58,822 nt of DNA. Source: Acidobacteriota bacterium. GTDB lineage: Bacteria > Acidobacteriota > Thermoanaerobaculia > Multivoradales > Multivoraceae. The stretch lies in the NCBI GenBank assembly GCA_028877275.1, contig JAPPFP010000013.1:1-58822 (forward strand), in the 5' to 3' direction. Shown one piece after another: positions 33,112-41,201 of this stretch. The first letter of the stretch is position 1, and each line of letters begins with the position of its first letter. The notes beneath the pieces are model-generated. The model had not been told where the DNA came from. It searched no databases and worked only from the letters and a program-made list of their open reading frames with translations. The position numbers were made by a program, and so were the translations under genes.

Positions 33112-33993
33112 TCAGCGTGGAGGTTGACTGTCAAGTCGGAGACTCTCTGCGGCCTTCCGCACGGTCCGAGACGCGTAATCAGCCGGGTTGAACTTGTCTC
33201 GACGGCGTCGCTCGAGAACGGCGACCAGAGCGCTTCGTTCAGTGCCTTTCCGCAGACGGTCGCGCACAAACGCCCAATCGCGCTCACTCTGGCTGATTCC
33301 GCTGCGAACCGCCACACGTCGGCCTGCGCGCTTCGGGCTGGACCTAACCTGGACGTCGCTGGCTGGAAGCCGGCCGAAGTTCGCCGGCCCGACCGGGTCG
33401 CCGCCATGGTCCGTCCAAGCGGCGACGGCGTTCTTGCGGTCCGGCTTCTTGTTGTGGAAACCGGGAAAGCGCATGACCCGCGCTGTATCGGCCACGGAAT
33501 GATCGCCTGCGTCGCGGTCAGCTAGACGGCCCATAGCGTCTTCGGCTTGCTCCTGTGTCCAAACCGCTCGCGTCGTGTGCCAGAGAACCCGGTAATTCTG
33601 TAGAGAGCTGCGAACTACGTTTGCTGGCGCCGGTAGGCGTCCGGACTCAACGTCCTGCAGGAGACGCTGGAGGGAGTCCGCCCCATCCGCATCTAGGTCA
33701 AGCTGGAGGCGCCGAACCTCGGCTATGTCCTGTTTCTCACGTGTGCCCCGAGCTGGATCGACGGGGTTCACTCCGAGGAAGAGGTCGTACCCCCGGGAGT
33801 TCAAGTGGCGAAGCCAAGCTTGATAGCGCTCGCCGGCGACACGACCAGCGTCCACGATCCGCTGAAGAACCGCTGGACGCTTAGGGAGCCCACGAGAGAC
33901 GACAAGAACGGCGACATAGTCGGCTGGCTCGAAGAGCACGCGGACGTACGCAGCGGATGAAGCCTGATCTCTCATAGCGAAGTTGGATAACAT
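33112..33993 (-). CDS. RepB-type DNA primase domain protein
   Basis: 293 residues from ATG 33993 (a second ATG at 33975 is equally possible). GYDLFLGVNPVDP, EVRRLQLDLDADG (acidic metal-binding motif), NVVRSSLQNYRVLWH and DTARVMRFPGFHNKKP are the conserved blocks of the RepB-like primase family found on plasmids and integrative elements. The C-terminal ~90 residues are basic (SERDWAFVRDRLRKGTERSA). It is divergent from the RepA-like gene with a 110-base gap. Its likely job is priming replication of the element. Confidence 0.8.
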   Translation of the reverse strand: MLSNFAMRDQASSAAYVRVLFEPADYVAVLVVSRGLPKRPAVLQRIVDAGRVAGERYQAWLRHLNSRGYDLFLGVNPVDPARGTREKQDIAEVRRLQLDLDADGADSLQRLLQDVESGRLPAPANVVRSSLQNYRVLWHTTRAVWTQEQAEDAMGRLADRDAGDHSVADTARVMRFPGFHNKKPDRKNAVAAWTDHGGDPVGPANFGRLPASDVQVRSSPKRAGRRVAVRSGISQSERDWAFVRDRLRKGTERSALVAVLERRRRDKFNPADYASRTVRKAAESLRLDSQPPR

Positions 33994-34103
33994 GATTATC
34001 AGATATGAACTCGCGTAGCAAGAGGGAAGGGGGCGAAACGTCCGCCTGGGACAGCCGAGCAACGCCGATGGTCTGGCTAAGCAACTAGGCGGAAGTCCCA
34101 CCT

Positions 34104-35051
34104 ATGAGACCGCTAGCAGACGTGTTGACGGACGAGCGCCGGCTCTCAAGGGGGCTGCAGCGGTTACCCGCGACTGGACAAAGCGGCCTAGAGCGGTACG
34201 ACCACGTCGAAGTGGCCTTCATGGCGCGCCTGCTGACGCTTTGTGCACTTCCACGTCGAAATCGAGGAGACGAGCGGCAGTACATACGGAGGAACGGGCC
34301 GTACACGATGATCGTGACGGCAACCGGCCAGCCAGGCCTACCGTTCGGAACGCTCCCGCGCCTACTACTGGCGTGGATCTGCACCGAAGTCGTAAGGACC
34401 CGGTCGGCGAGACTGCGGCTGGGGGCGACGCTCGCGGAATTCATGCGGGAGCTGGGGATCACGAGCAGGAGCGGCGGTGTTCGCGGGGATCGGACGCGGC
34501 TCCGGGATCAGATTGAGCGGCTCTTCAACGCGTCGATCAGGCTGAGCTACGAGGGGGAGGGCGTCACGCGAAGCGTAGCGTCGATGATCGCGGACCGGTC
34601 GGAGCTCTGGTGGGAAGTGGATTCGCCCGAAACACCGAGCATGTGGCGAAGCACGGTTCGTCTAGGGAGCGACTTCTTCACGGAGATTCTTCGTCGGCCG
34701 GTTCCGGTGGACATGGCAACGCTCAGAACGCTGCGACCCTGCGCCCTGGGAGTCGATCTCTACCTCTGGCTCACCTACGCGACGTTCAGACTGGACCGTC
34801 CACGACGGATCACCTGGCCGGTGCTGTACCGACAGTTCGCGGACCAACCGAGAGAACAGTACGACAAGAACGAGGTGCAGATGTTTCGTCGGCGAACTTT
34901 GCGGGAGCTACGCAAGATCAAAGCGGTCTGGCCAACGCTGAACTACCGCGTGGAAGCTGGCCGACGAGGACACAAGAACCGGGCAGGAGCGTTGGTGATC
35001 GGACCGACTACGCCGAAGATTCCGGCCCGACAGAAGCGCATGGTGCCGTAG
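34104..35051 (+). CDS. RepA-like plasmid replication initiator
   Basis: 315 residues. RNGPYTMIVTATGQPGLPFG, LPRLLLAWICTEVVRTRSAR, LAEFMRELGI and LRDQIERLFNASIRLSYEGE, later LYLWLTYATFRLDRPRRITW, are hallmarks of the RepA_C-type initiators of broad-host plasmids (tandem winged helices). Such proteins bind iterons; three iterons lie 120-206 bases downstream. ATG 34104 is used; an internal ATG near 34220 would remove part of the N-terminus. Confidence 0.85.
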   Translation: MRPLADVLTDERRLSRGLQRLPATGQSGLERYDHVEVAFMARLLTLCALPRRNRGDERQYIRRNGPYTMIVTATGQPGLPFGTLPRLLLAWICTEVVRTRSARLRLGATLAEFMRELGITSRSGGVRGDRTRLRDQIERLFNASIRLSYEGEGVTRSVASMIADRSELWWEVDSPETPSMWRSTVRLGSDFFTEILRRPVPVDMATLRTLRPCALGVDLYLWLTYATFRLDRPRRITWPVLYRQFADQPREQYDKNEVQMFRRRTLRELRKIKAVWPTLNYRVEAGRRGHKNRAGALVIGPTTPKIPARQKRMVP

Positions 35052-35498
35052 CCCGGGCTCTCTCTCCTTCCTTTGTGGTTCTCCCGCCTATCCAGTGGTG
35101 TGGTCGGTCTTCCGCAGGTTCCATCGTGCTACTACTTGCTGCTAGGTAGATCTAGTTGGTTCTACTTGCTAGGTGTACGCTTTCAGCGAAGGACCATCGC
35201 TTTAGGTGTACGCTTTCAGCGACCAAGACACGAACTCTGGTGTGCGTTTTCGGCGTCAGGAGTTGTGGAAGGCCGAGGCCCTGAGTCTCTTGGGAGCAAC
35301 CGTTGAGCGTGCGCCGGCACCGAGGCAGATGGAGCGCCTGGAGAGCGATCCGGATCGGCTGCGAAGAGTTGGGGCGGGGCGCAGACGTTGGGGCTGGCTC
35401 TCCCCTTGCGGCGTCCCCCGTGGCCGCCCAGGAGCGGAATGGCCTTCTGCGGTCTCTCGGCACCCGTGAAGCGATTGGCTTCGTGCTCTCGAGGCGTC
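35052..35498. other. Putative replication origin region
   Basis: No gene is supported here. It holds the three iterons (35171-35257) and, just before them, an AT-richer stretch with the direct repeat CTACTTGCT (35131, 35162). Position after repA and before the minus-strand recombinase fits an origin. Confidence 0.5.
35171..35257 (+). repeat. Three iterons downstream of the initiator gene
   Basis: AGGTGTACGCTTTCAGCGA at 35171-35189 and again at 35204-35222, plus a diverged TGGTGTGCGTTTTCGGCGTC at 35238-35257. Spacing is 33 and 34 bases, about three helical turns, so initiator monomers would sit on one DNA face. This is the usual pattern of iteron-controlled origins. Confidence 0.7.
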
Positions 35499-36470
35499 TC
35501 AGACAGAGATGCGTTCGACGAGGTTGCGGGTGACGCGGCGGCTGCGCCGGTCGTAGACCTGTGTCGTGGAGGGATGGGAATGGCCCGCGAGATACTGCAC
35601 CTCCTCGATCGGCACGTCCTGGCTCAGGAGATCAGTGACTACCATGACCCGGAAACTATGGGGCGTGATGATCTCGGGCAAGCCGGCGTCGCGGAGGCGG
35701 CGCTTGAGAAGCGTGCGGATCGTCCACGGCTGAACGCCACGGTTCGTGAAGCCTGTAGCGGCGGTAGGAGACGTGATCCGAAACAGCGGGGCGCTCTTGG
35801 GTTCGTCCACAGGAACCGCAGCCGCCATGTACTCAGAGATCCACTGATCGAGGTCGAAGCGGAGGGGTATCTCCCGTTCCTTGCCACGCTTCTCCCGAAA
35901 GGCGAACGATCGCCGGTCTCCGTAGTCAAGGAGATCCTGGATCCGGAGTCGGGCGACTGCGCCGACGCGTTGGCCCGTGTAGGTCAACGTACCTAGTATC
36001 GCGCGATCGCGGAGCCCGACTGGACGAGCACTGTCGAGGGAGTCCAGGAGCTCTCGAGCTTGAGGGACCGTGATCTCCGGCGTCTTGCCCTCACGCGTAT
36101 CGCGCCGTGGCCCGCGAACAGAGCGGAAAGGGTTCAGCATCACGGCATGACGGTTCACGAGCACGTCGAAGAACTGGCGCAGGGCCGCTATCGCGAGCTT
36201 CTGGACCGAGACAGAACCGAGACTGTCGATGAACTCGGCAGCATCGCCAGGCGCGACGGAACGTAGGTCTAGCTCCTGGTCCCTACACCACTCGAGAAAG
36301 AGCCTCACGGGACGCTGGTAGGCTCGACGCGTGTGAGGGTTTCGGATCCTCGCCGTGAAAAACTCGTCGGCGGCAAAGAGAGCCGCAGGACCGGCCTGAC
36401 GTAGCGCTTCTGGGTAGTGCTGAGAGTCGCGGCGAACGACTCTCCCAGGTTGGTGAGGCAGCACGGTCAT
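35499..36470 (-). CDS. Tyrosine recombinase (integrase)
   Basis: 323 residues and apparently intact. The N-terminal SAM-like domain is residues ~30-115 (RNPHTRRAYQRPVRLFLEWC). Catalytic residues are Arg168 (TYTGQRVGAV), His271 and Arg274 (PHSFR), His297 (AGHSHPSTT) and Tyr306 (VYDRRS). It would catalyse integration and excision of the element. It is transcribed away from the ardC-headed operon with a 93-base gap, so promoters for both lie there. It is a different subfamily from the debris at 1-63 and 10975-11554. Confidence 0.9.
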   Translation of the reverse strand: MTVLPHQPGRVVRRDSQHYPEALRQAGPAALFAADEFFTARIRNPHTRRAYQRPVRLFLEWCRDQELDLRSVAPGDAAEFIDSLGSVSVQKLAIAALRQFFDVLVNRHAVMLNPFRSVRGPRRDTREGKTPEITVPQARELLDSLDSARPVGLRDRAILGTLTYTGQRVGAVARLRIQDLLDYGDRRSFAFREKRGKEREIPLRFDLDQWISEYMAAAVPVDEPKSAPLFRITSPTAATGFTNRGVQPWTIRTLLKRRLRDAGLPEIITPHSFRVMVVTDLLSQDVPIEEVQYLAGHSHPSTTQVYDRRSRRVTRNLVERISV

Positions 36471-36563
36471 GTGGCGATAATCGACTTTCGGCCTCTTCGA
36501 TCATACCGACCGCAGCGCCGAGGTCGCCGACTTCCTCCATGCCAACGTCAAGGTCGGCTCCTG

Positions 36564-38567
36564 ATGGCCCGCTCCAGGGACCGCGTCGGCGAGTACCACA
36601 AGACCTTCGCCCGCCAGATCATCCGCCAACTGAAGGACGGAACCGCCCCCTTCCAGAAGCCCTGGAAGCCCGGCGAACGCTCCTTGCCGGAGAACCTCGC
36701 AACCGGCCGCCGCTACACGGGAGGCAACAGCCTTTACCTCGGCGTCGCCGCCCAGATGAGGGGCTACACCGACAACCGGTGGGCAACCTACCGCCAGATC
36801 AGAGAGGCCGGAGCCCACGTCAGAAAGGGCGAGAAGGGCACCAAGGTCCTGTTCTTCTCCACCCAGAAGGTGGTCCCCACCAAGGACGAGCAGGGCAACC
36901 CCAAGCTCAACGACGCCGGCGAGAAGCAGTACGACATCGTCGAGACTGATCGTCCCTTCGTCCGCACCTACACCGTCTTCAACGCCGAGCAGACGGACGG
37001 CCTGCCCGTGCGGCCGACGGCTTCCCCTGAACCCGAATGGAAGGCCCACGAGGAAGCCGAGGCGATCATCGAGGCCAGCGGCGTCACGATCGAACATCAA
37101 GCCGGCGACCGCGCCTACTACAACGTCCGCACCGACCGAGTCGTCCTTCCGGAACCCGGCCAGTTTCCTAGCGCCGCCAAGTACTACCAAACCGCGCTAC
37201 ACGAACTAGGCCACTCCACTGGCCACCCCTCGCGGCTCGATCGCGAGACTCTCGGGAAGAAGTTCGGCAGCCCCGACTACGCCCGCGAGGAACTCCGCGC
37301 CGAAATCAGCGCCATGATGACCGGGGAGAAGATCGGCCTCGGCCACGACCCGCGCCACGGTACCGAGTACGTCGCGAGCTGGATCAAGGTCCTAGAGGAT
37401 GATCCGCGAGAAATCTACCGGGCGGCTGCCCACGCCGAGCGCATCTCCCGCTACCTGATCGCACCGGCGCGCGAGCGGGCCGAACAACGCGAGGCTGAGG
37501 CTCGCGAGCGGATGACAGCCCACGCCGCGTTGCGCGAGCGCGGCCAGGAGCTCGAGCGGAACCAGCCGGAAACGATCACCCTCTCCAGGACCGATGCCCA
37601 GCATCTCGTCCACAACTACAGCAGCGCCTCTCCACCACGCCATGACGCGGTGAAGCGGCTCACCAGCACTCCACTGCCGACCGTTCCGGCCGGCAGCGCC
37701 GGCGCCGTTCGCGTCGCCGCCTCCGACCAACGGCCGGAGCTCCACATCCACCAGGGCGCGCTCGCTAGAGCCATCTACGGCGAGAAGTTCGAAGAGCGTT
37801 CCGTGATCGACACGTCGCCGGCCCTTCACGCCGCAGCCATGAACCAGCAGGCCCACTTCAACTTCAACCGGAACATCCAAATCCTTGCCGAAATCGCCCT
37901 CGACCACCTCGGCAGACACCGCGGCCACCGCGCGCCGCCACCTCAACTCCTGCGCGACCTGCAAGGCGTCCACTTGGCGGCCTCGCAGAACACCTACACC
38001 CGCCAAACGGCGAACTTCCGCAGCCTCCGTAGCGACCTCCAGAACCACGCGAACGACTTTCTCCGCGAGTTCCCCGAGGAGCGCCGAACCGTCCTCAATC
38101 TCGCGGACAACTTCGAGAACCAGGGACAGGGCCGGCGTCTCGATCGGGAGCTCCCAACCCCTGATCGCACCCCCATCGACGAGCCGAAGAGCGGACACGG
38201 ACAACGCTTCGCGCTCGACGACGGCTCCCTCAACCCACAGGACCGCAGCAGCGCCCACGTCGTCGCGGACCTCCCCGAGGCGTTGCGCGAGCACGAGGCC
38301 CTGGTCAAGGCCGGCCGGTACGAAGACGCCTCCCGTCTCGAGGAACAGGTCATCGACCCCGAGATCGGATGGGGCCAACTCAACAACGATCAGGACGCCA
38401 AGGATCGCTACCTTGCCGTCTCGGAGCTGCGCGCCGAGCGCCACCGCGGCGGCCTCGCTCCCCGTCTCACGGAACTCCCCAGGGCCACCAACGCAGACAT
38501 CAACCGCGTCGTCGCCGAGCGGACCGCCGAGCGCACCTTCGAACGCGACCACGAACCCACGCGATGA
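36564..38567 (+). CDS. ardC: ArdC-like ssDNA-binding/zincin antirestriction protein
   Basis: 667 residues. The N-terminal ArdC domain (RQIIRQLKDGTAPFQKPW, GRRYTGGNSLYL, WATYRQI, GEKGTKVLFF) binds single-stranded DNA. A zinc metallopeptidase domain follows with HELGHSTGHPSR (HELGH 213-217) and ELRAEISAMM. The remaining ~300 residues are specific, ending LREHEALVKAGRYEDASRLE. ArdC protects incoming plasmid DNA from restriction. It heads the transfer operon. A degenerate copy of its C-terminus lies at 54361-54666. Start ATG 36564 matches family N-termini. Confidence 0.85.
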   Translation: MARSRDRVGEYHKTFARQIIRQLKDGTAPFQKPWKPGERSLPENLATGRRYTGGNSLYLGVAAQMRGYTDNRWATYRQIREAGAHVRKGEKGTKVLFFSTQKVVPTKDEQGNPKLNDAGEKQYDIVETDRPFVRTYTVFNAEQTDGLPVRPTASPEPEWKAHEEAEAIIEASGVTIEHQAGDRAYYNVRTDRVVLPEPGQFPSAAKYYQTALHELGHSTGHPSRLDRETLGKKFGSPDYAREELRAEISAMMTGEKIGLGHDPRHGTEYVASWIKVLEDDPREIYRAAAHAERISRYLIAPARERAEQREAEARERMTAHAALRERGQELERNQPETITLSRTDAQHLVHNYSSASPPRHDAVKRLTSTPLPTVPAGSAGAVRVAASDQRPELHIHQGALARAIYGEKFEERSVIDTSPALHAAAMNQQAHFNFNRNIQILAEIALDHLGRHRGHRAPPPQLLRDLQGVHLAASQNTYTRQTANFRSLRSDLQNHANDFLREFPEERRTVLNLADNFENQGQGRRLDRELPTPDRTPIDEPKSGHGQRFALDDGSLNPQDRSSAHVVADLPEALREHEALVKAGRYEDASRLEEQVIDPEIGWGQLNNDQDAKDRYLAVSELRAERHRGGLAPRLTELPRATNADINRVVAERTAERTFERDHEPTR

Positions 38568-39442
38568 GCCGCTGGGGCGACGCCAGGGACGATCTCCGCC
38601 AGGCGGAGCGCGAGCCGGCGCGACAACGCGGACACCGCCGCGAGCTCGCCGGCCGGGATCCCGAGCGGCGTTCCTTCCAGGACCGCCTCCAGGCGTCTCT
38701 CGTGGACGTGGCCGTCCATCGCGCCGTCGCCTCCCGCGACCTGGTGAAGCACCAGTTCGGCGGCCACCCCTTCGCCGGCAAGCGCGGCATAGATCACCTG
38801 GTGAAGGCCGGCTGGGTCGAGGAGCGGCAACACCGCGGGACGAAGGTTCTGACGGCCACGGAGGCCGGACGCCGCACAGCCAACACCGTCGCCCCACAGC
38901 GAGGCTGGGCCGCCGAGCAGCGCACCTGGAGCGGCCTGGGCAAGCAAACCGACCTCAAGCACGACCTCGCCCTTTACCGAGCCGTCGCCGAGGCCCGCGA
39001 GCAGCTGGAGGCTCGCGGGCTGCATCTACAGCGGATCCGGCTCGACGCCGAAATGCGCGGCGAGATCATGCGGCGCACGGAGGCCGTGCGCGCCGCCCGC
39101 GGCAAGGCTGCGGCCGACGCCCTGCGCGAGGAGATCGCCGAGCGCCTCGACCTGCCGCTCGACGACAAGGGAGCCATCCTCTGGCCGGACGCCCAGATCG
39201 AGGTCGCCCGCGAGCCGGACGGACCCGTCGAGGGCCGCGTCAACATCGAGATCACCACCGAGCACTACTCCCGCGCCTCGATCGCCGCGAAGAGCGCGGC
39301 CGGCTTCGCTCTCTTCCCCGCGGGCGCGCGGGCCGCCCGCCACCTGGCCAGCACCTTGAGCAGCCTCTCGTCATCGAGCGGCGGCGCCGGTAGCGGAGGC
39401 GGTCGCCGCGGCGGGATCGAAGACGGACTTCTCGACCTGTGA
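38564..39442 (+). CDS. Replication-relaxation-like protein 1 (winged helix plus nuclease-like domain)
   Basis: 292 residues; ATG overlaps the ardC stop (ATGA). A winged helix with HLVKAGWVEERQHRGTKVLT...AG is followed by DLKHDLALYRAVAEAREQL and ILWPDAQIEVA...RVNIEITTEHYS, which resembles the H-D...PD...E layout of replication-relaxation proteins (PF13814). Such proteins act in processing of conjugative DNA in some elements. No canonical relaxase gene is visible, so this is one of two candidates for that role. Confidence 0.6.
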   Translation: MSRWGDARDDLRQAEREPARQRGHRRELAGRDPERRSFQDRLQASLVDVAVHRAVASRDLVKHQFGGHPFAGKRGIDHLVKAGWVEERQHRGTKVLTATEAGRRTANTVAPQRGWAAEQRTWSGLGKQTDLKHDLALYRAVAEAREQLEARGLHLQRIRLDAEMRGEIMRRTEAVRAARGKAAADALREEIAERLDLPLDDKGAILWPDAQIEVAREPDGPVEGRVNIEITTEHYSRASIAAKSAAGFALFPAGARAARHLASTLSSLSSSSGGAGSGGGRRGGIEDGLLDL

Positions 39443-39458
39443 CCGAGGGCGACTGACC

Positions 39459-39752
39459 ATGAGCTATCCCGCGATCCCGCTCAACCGCATCCTTCAGGAC
39501 ACCGTGATCGGCTGGACCGTCTACGCCTGCCTCGTCGTCGTCGCCGCCGCCGTAGCCATCTACGAGCATCGCGAACGACGGCGCCTGGAGCGCGACCTGA
39601 CTGTCGCGCGCCAGCTGCCGGCCCTCCCCCGAACCTGGGCCCCGGAGCCGCCGTCAGAACCCGGCCCCGCCCGCCTCTGGCTCTTCCCCATCGTCGCCAT
39701 CGTCCTCGGGCTGATCGTCGCCGTGTGGTCCATCTGGAACGTTCTCGATTGA
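39459..39752 (+). CDS. Two-span membrane protein in transfer operon
   Basis: 97 residues. Hydrophobic segments at ~17-35 (VIGWTVYACLVVVAAAVAIY) and ~73-92 (LWLFPIVAIVLGLIVAVWSI) flank a basic/proline-rich loop. It is 16 bases after the previous gene and 3 bases before the next. Probably a small inner-membrane accessory of the secretion system; family not recognised. Confidence 0.7.
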   Translation: MSYPAIPLNRILQDTVIGWTVYACLVVVAAAVAIYEHRERRRLERDLTVARQLPALPRTWAPEPPSEPGPARLWLFPIVAIVLGLIVAVWSIWNVLD

Positions 39753-39755
39753 TCC

Positions 39756-40073
39756 ATGCACACCTGGCGCATCAGCTTCGGCGTGACCCTCACCCTAGGG
39801 GCGATCCTCGCCTTCTACGCCATGTCCCGGCTCGACTTCCTCGCGCCCCATGGACGCTTCATCGTGCAGGAGTACTGGCTCCCCATCACCGTTCACACCT
39901 TCCTCGCCGCCGCGACCTTCATGGTCGCCCTGGCCGCCGCGATGCGCCGTCTGGGCCTCCACGACGTGGGCAGGAAGGTCGACCTGGTCGAACGCTCTCT
40001 CCGCCGTGGAGAGGGCGATCCGGACTTGACGCGCCGCCTCGCCGATCAAGAGCAGGGCGAGTTCGTCGAGTGA
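39756..40073 (+). CDS. Membrane protein in transfer operon
   Basis: 105 residues. Two membrane segments (VTLTLGAILAFYAMSRL and VHTFLAAATFMVALAAAMRR) precede a charged helical tail (GRKVDLVERSLRRGEGDPDL). Separated by three bases from the gene before it and 32 from VirB2. Likely an accessory transfer protein. Confidence 0.7.
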   Translation: MHTWRISFGVTLTLGAILAFYAMSRLDFLAPHGRFIVQEYWLPITVHTFLAAATFMVALAAAMRRLGLHDVGRKVDLVERSLRRGEGDPDLTRRLADQEQGEFVE

Positions 40074-40105
40074 CCCCACCAACTCCCCACAAGGAGGACA
40101 CCCGC

Positions 40106-40432
40106 ATGCATCCCGAAACCATGGACGCGAAGCCCCAGGCTCCGCCCTTCTCCCGACTCCAGAGCCTCACCATTCGGCTCACGACGTTCGCGTTCCTCTT
40201 CCTCGCACCGGCCATGCTCATGGCCCAAACCAGCCCGTGGACGAGGGCCGTCAACCGGCTCCAGACCGCCTTCACCGGCCCGATCGCCCGAGGCTTGAGC
40301 CTCGTGGCCCTGGTCATCGGCGGCCTCATGTTCGCCTTCGGCGAGGGCGGCTCCAAGAAGCTCCTGGCCGGGATCATCTTCGGCCTCGGCATGACGATGG
40401 GCGCCGCCAACTTCCTTGGCTGGCTCTTCTGA
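40106..40432 (+). CDS. virB2: VirB2/TrbC-like pilin
   Basis: 108 residues from ATG 40106, preceded by AAGGAGG. A long signal region with cleavage predicted after residue 40 (LFLAPAMLMA) leaves a mature ~68-residue protein with two hydrophobic helices (GLSLVALVIGGLMFAFGEGG; KLLAGIIFGLGMTMGAANFL) around a short basic loop. That is the classic VirB2 pilin plan: two helices and a Gly/Lys loop facing the pilus lumen. Confidence 0.9.
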   Translation: MHPETMDAKPQAPPFSRLQSLTIRLTTFAFLFLAPAMLMAQTSPWTRAVNRLQTAFTGPIARGLSLVALVIGGLMFAFGEGGSKKLLAGIIFGLGMTMGAANFLGWLF

Positions 40433-40444
40433 GGAGGAAGTCAG

Positions 40445-40651
40445 ATGCTCGACGTAGTCGCCCTCTTTCCGCCCCCGGCCTTCGTAGCGCTGGCGACCAG
40501 CACCCTGATGGCCGCCTTCCACTACCCGCGCCGCCGCCGCTACGCCGCGGCTCTCTCGATGGCTGGCCTCTCGACCGGCCTGACCCACCTCCACGAGGGG
40601 CTCGGCGGCCTGACCGCCGACCTCGTCGCCGTCGGCATCGCCGGGCTGTAG
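40445..40651 (+). CDS. Small membrane protein between VirB2 and VirB3
   Basis: 68 residues from ATG 40445 with GAGGAGG upstream. Hydrophobic stretches (LFPPPAFVALATSTLMAAFH and GLGGLTADLVAVGIAGL) border a basic patch (YPRRRRYAAALS). It is 12 bases after virB2 and 6 before virB3. No family recognised. Confidence 0.65.
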   Translation: MLDVVALFPPPAFVALATSTLMAAFHYPRRRRYAAALSMAGLSTGLTHLHEGLGGLTADLVAVGIAGL

Positions 40652-40657
40652 GTCCCC

Positions 40658-40948
40658 TTGCGCGGAGAAACCCCTTGGTACGGCCACCCGGCGCTCTCGC
40701 GCCCCATGAAGATTCTGGGCGTGGAGCGCCGGTGGTTTCTCCTCTCCGCCACCTTCGGCGGCGCCGTATGGAACGGCCTCAACTCGATCATCACCGGAGC
40801 GCTGCTCTTCGCCGTCCTCTACGTGGCCGGCTTCCTCGCCTGGAAGCGCGACCCCAACATGCTCTCCATCATCGCCAAGGCCGGCACGAGCCGAACGCGC
40901 TACGACGCCGGCAAGGAGTCCAAGTGGCACCTGCACCTGATCGAGTGA
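40658..40948 (+). CDS. virB3: VirB3/TrbD-like inner-membrane protein
   Basis: 96 residues from TTG 40658. TPWYGHPALSRPMKILGVER, one membrane hairpin (ITGALLFAVLYVAGFLAWKR) and DPNMLSIIAKAG match VirB3/TrbD proteins, which anchor the VirB4 ATPase to the membrane and precede virB4, as here. The use of TTG follows from the conserved first residues; there is no ATG in a fitting place. Confidence 0.85.
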   Translation: MRGETPWYGHPALSRPMKILGVERRWFLLSATFGGAVWNGLNSIITGALLFAVLYVAGFLAWKRDPNMLSIIAKAGTSRTRYDAGKESKWHLHLIE

Positions 40949-40974
40949 GGGCGCCGGCCTGCAACCGGCGGAAC

Positions 40975-41193
40975 TCAGCCGAGCAGCCGAAGGAGAGCGA
41001 ACACCGACGCCACCTGGCCGGCCAGCAACGCCGCGGCGACCGCGTACAGCGTCCGCATCATCCGCGTCTCCACCCCCGCGATCTCGGCCTTCACCTCCGC
41101 ACGCAGGGCCTTCATCTCCGCGCGCAGCACGTCGATGTCCGCCTTGGTCGCGTAATCGATCTCTCTCGCGGGCTCGCTCATCTCGCCCGTCAT
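40975..41193 (-). CDS. Antisense coiled-coil membrane protein inside the transfer operon
   Basis: 72 residues on the opposite strand between virB3 and virB4. ATKADIDVLRAEMKALRAEV and EIAGVETRM form heptads of a coiled coil, followed by one hydrophobic segment (TLYAVAAALLAGQVASVFAL). This is the DUF1640/CCDC90-like plan also seen at 12283-12525. It lies in an otherwise uniformly rightward operon, so it is either an inserted small gene or a regulatory antisense unit. Confidence 0.55.
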   Translation of the reverse strand: MTGEMSEPAREIDYATKADIDVLRAEMKALRAEVKAEIAGVETRMMRTLYAVAAALLAGQVASVFALLRLLG

Positions 41194-41201
41194 CCTAGCG
41201 A

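Noticed and set aside
35171..35257. Short regularly spaced repeats considered as a CRISPR array
   Set aside because: Only three 19-20-bp units with the third diverged, spacers of ~14 bases, no cas genes; iterons next to repA fit better.
36501..38897. Long minus-strand open frames opposite ardC
   Set aside because: They mirror the codon pattern of ardC, show no domains, and have no ribosome sites.
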